Below are positions 54,295 through 54,929 of a stretch of DNA of 54,929 nt, piece after piece. The stretch lies in the NCBI GenBank assembly GCA_015207585.1, contig JADEWQ010000030.1:1-54929 (forward strand), written 5' to 3'. Positions within the stretch are counted from its first letter, which is position 1. Each line of letters starts with the position of its first letter. The stretch comes from Pleurocapsales cyanobacterium LEGE 06147 (GTDB lineage Bacteria > Cyanobacteriota > Cyanobacteriia > Cyanobacteriales > Xenococcaceae). The translations under genes were made by a program, and so were the position numbers. A model generated the notes under the pieces. The model did no database searches, was not told the DNA's origin, and worked only from the letters and a program-made list of their open reading frames with translations.

Positions 54295-54366
54295 CCGCTT
54301 TGCGGAAGTCAACGCGAGCGTCCAACGAATTTCCTTCGTTATGTCTGATAGAAACAAATTTGTTTC
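54295..54366. repeat. Cluster of three tiny hairpins
   Basis: CCGC-TTT-GCGG (54295-54305), AACGAA and TTCGTT around TTTCC (54324-54340), and the perfect palindrome GAAACAAATTTGTTTC (54351-54366) follow one another within 72 bases. The style resembles the insertion at 23720-23756, though the sequence differs. Confidence 0.65.
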
Positions 54367-54392
54367 CTAAGAGTTCGACGAGATAAAAGTAG

Positions 54393-54692
54393 GCAAAAGA
54401 AAGGCTAAGAGGTAAACTTCAGAATGCCGTTCCGAATCTGAGATTAGATAATGATGTCTTATTAATTAGTGATGAGGTCATATTAATTAATCCAGAAACA
54501 GAGCAATATACAAAAGGTGTTGTCGATCCTGAAGAATTTCAATTTGTAGATTCTGCACCAGTATTTGTAGGTACATATTTGGCAAAATTAAGTTCTGAAG
54601 CAGAGCCTCAAAGACTCAAACTTTATCCAAACACAACACCAGGATTTTCAAAATTTACAATGTTATCTGAAGGCAAGGTTAAACAAATATAG
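54393..54692 (+). pseudogene. C-terminal remnant of an unknown gene
   Basis: About 99 codons are open from a TAG at 54390-54392 to a TAG at 54690-54692, with coding-like composition: LRLDNDVLLISDEVILIN, then FQFVDSAPVFVGTYLAKL, then LKLYPNTTPGFSKFTM. No usable start codon exists, and the hairpin cluster lies just upstream. It looks like the tail of a gene cut by insertion. I do not recognise the family. Confidence 0.5.
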
Positions 54693-54715
54693 GTCGTATT
54701 GCTAGCAAAAGAGAG

Positions 54716-54820
54716 TATGCCTAATCCTAATCGAACCTGCTTTTTCCCCGAACCACATGAAAGTCGTCGCTTTGGCTTTGGCAGTGGTGCATTTGTTGTC
54801 AATAGACCTCTTGCATAACT
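54716..54820. mobile_element. Possible IS edge
   Basis: The stretch ending GTCAATAGACCTCTTGCATAA (54799-54819 region) with its complement TTATGCAAGAGGTCTATTG looks like an insertion-sequence end that I associate with cyanobacterial IS elements. A short plus frame (MPNPNRTCFF to VVNRPLA) spans it. No transposase is visible before the window ends. Confidence 0.3.
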
Positions 54821-54929
54821 AATCAAAAAATTCATATTTTGACTGAGAGCCCAACCGATAATTATAAATTCCAGCTCAGAGACTTAATCGAAGATTAAAG
54901 CGTCTTCTTCGATTACGATCTCGTGTTGA

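Overview
The window is chromosomal DNA from a cyanobacterium. The evidence is the rubA-ycf48-psbE-psbF-psbL-psbJ photosystem II block, a petL-like cytochrome b6f peptide, MenB in a phylloquinone-type setting, a CrtD carotenoid desaturase remnant, several cyanobacteria-restricted small families, and many copies of the HIP1 octamer GCGATCGC. The DNA looks AT-rich by eye. Gene content and the heavy load of dispersed small repeats suggest a large-genome unicellular or colonial lineage (Chroococcales/Pleurocapsales-like), but I cannot fix the genus from the sequence.

Layout. 1-4.0 kb: an IS630 remnant, then a minus-strand run of photosystem II genes ending in a clear terminator, then chorismate mutase and SppA. 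4.3-6.5 kb: a DMT transporter, a Uma2 nuclease and the tiny petL. 6.6-15.1 kb: plus-strand housekeeping genes aroB, folP, a cupin, gpmI, secG, a matrixin-like protease and argG, interrupted at 7.7-8.6 kb by a dead IS630 flanked by two related hairpin repeats. 15.2-24.1 kb: an MscS-type TM-helix protein, an SRPBCC protein, a dnd-associated methyltransferase, a nucleoside phosphorylase, an FMN reductase, two wrecked tnpB ends, YciI, DUF2243 and ruvC. This part is rich in inserted repeats. 24.2-32.5 kb: a GH65 phosphorylase/beta-phosphoglucomutase fusion next to sucrose synthase (a disaccharide-use module), then hypF. 32.7-44.5 kb: a lone sugar-type ABC permease, trhO, tRNA-Ala, an ArsR regulator, a phosphoribosyltransferase, uvrA, a second Uma2, a DciA-like protein, two small Cys-rich proteins, menB and rlmN. 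44.8-54.9 kb: a DUF3747 protein, an EbsA-like gene followed by a phosphotransacetylase-family gene, ispG, a GxxExxY protein, DUF3082, a beheaded crtD, YggT, a secreted protein, a PRC-barrel protein and a decayed tail.

Most genes are ordinary housekeeping. The unusual content lies in the non-coding and decayed parts: a roughly 130-nt nested inverted-repeat element after DUF2243, paired hairpin repeats with compensatory changes around the dead IS630, tiny compound hairpins inserted in a coding sequence, a MITE-like element whose end also forms the 3' end of the methyltransferase gene, and tnpB ends with an IS605-type right-end hairpin. I found no CRISPR array, prophage or obvious new multi-gene defence system.
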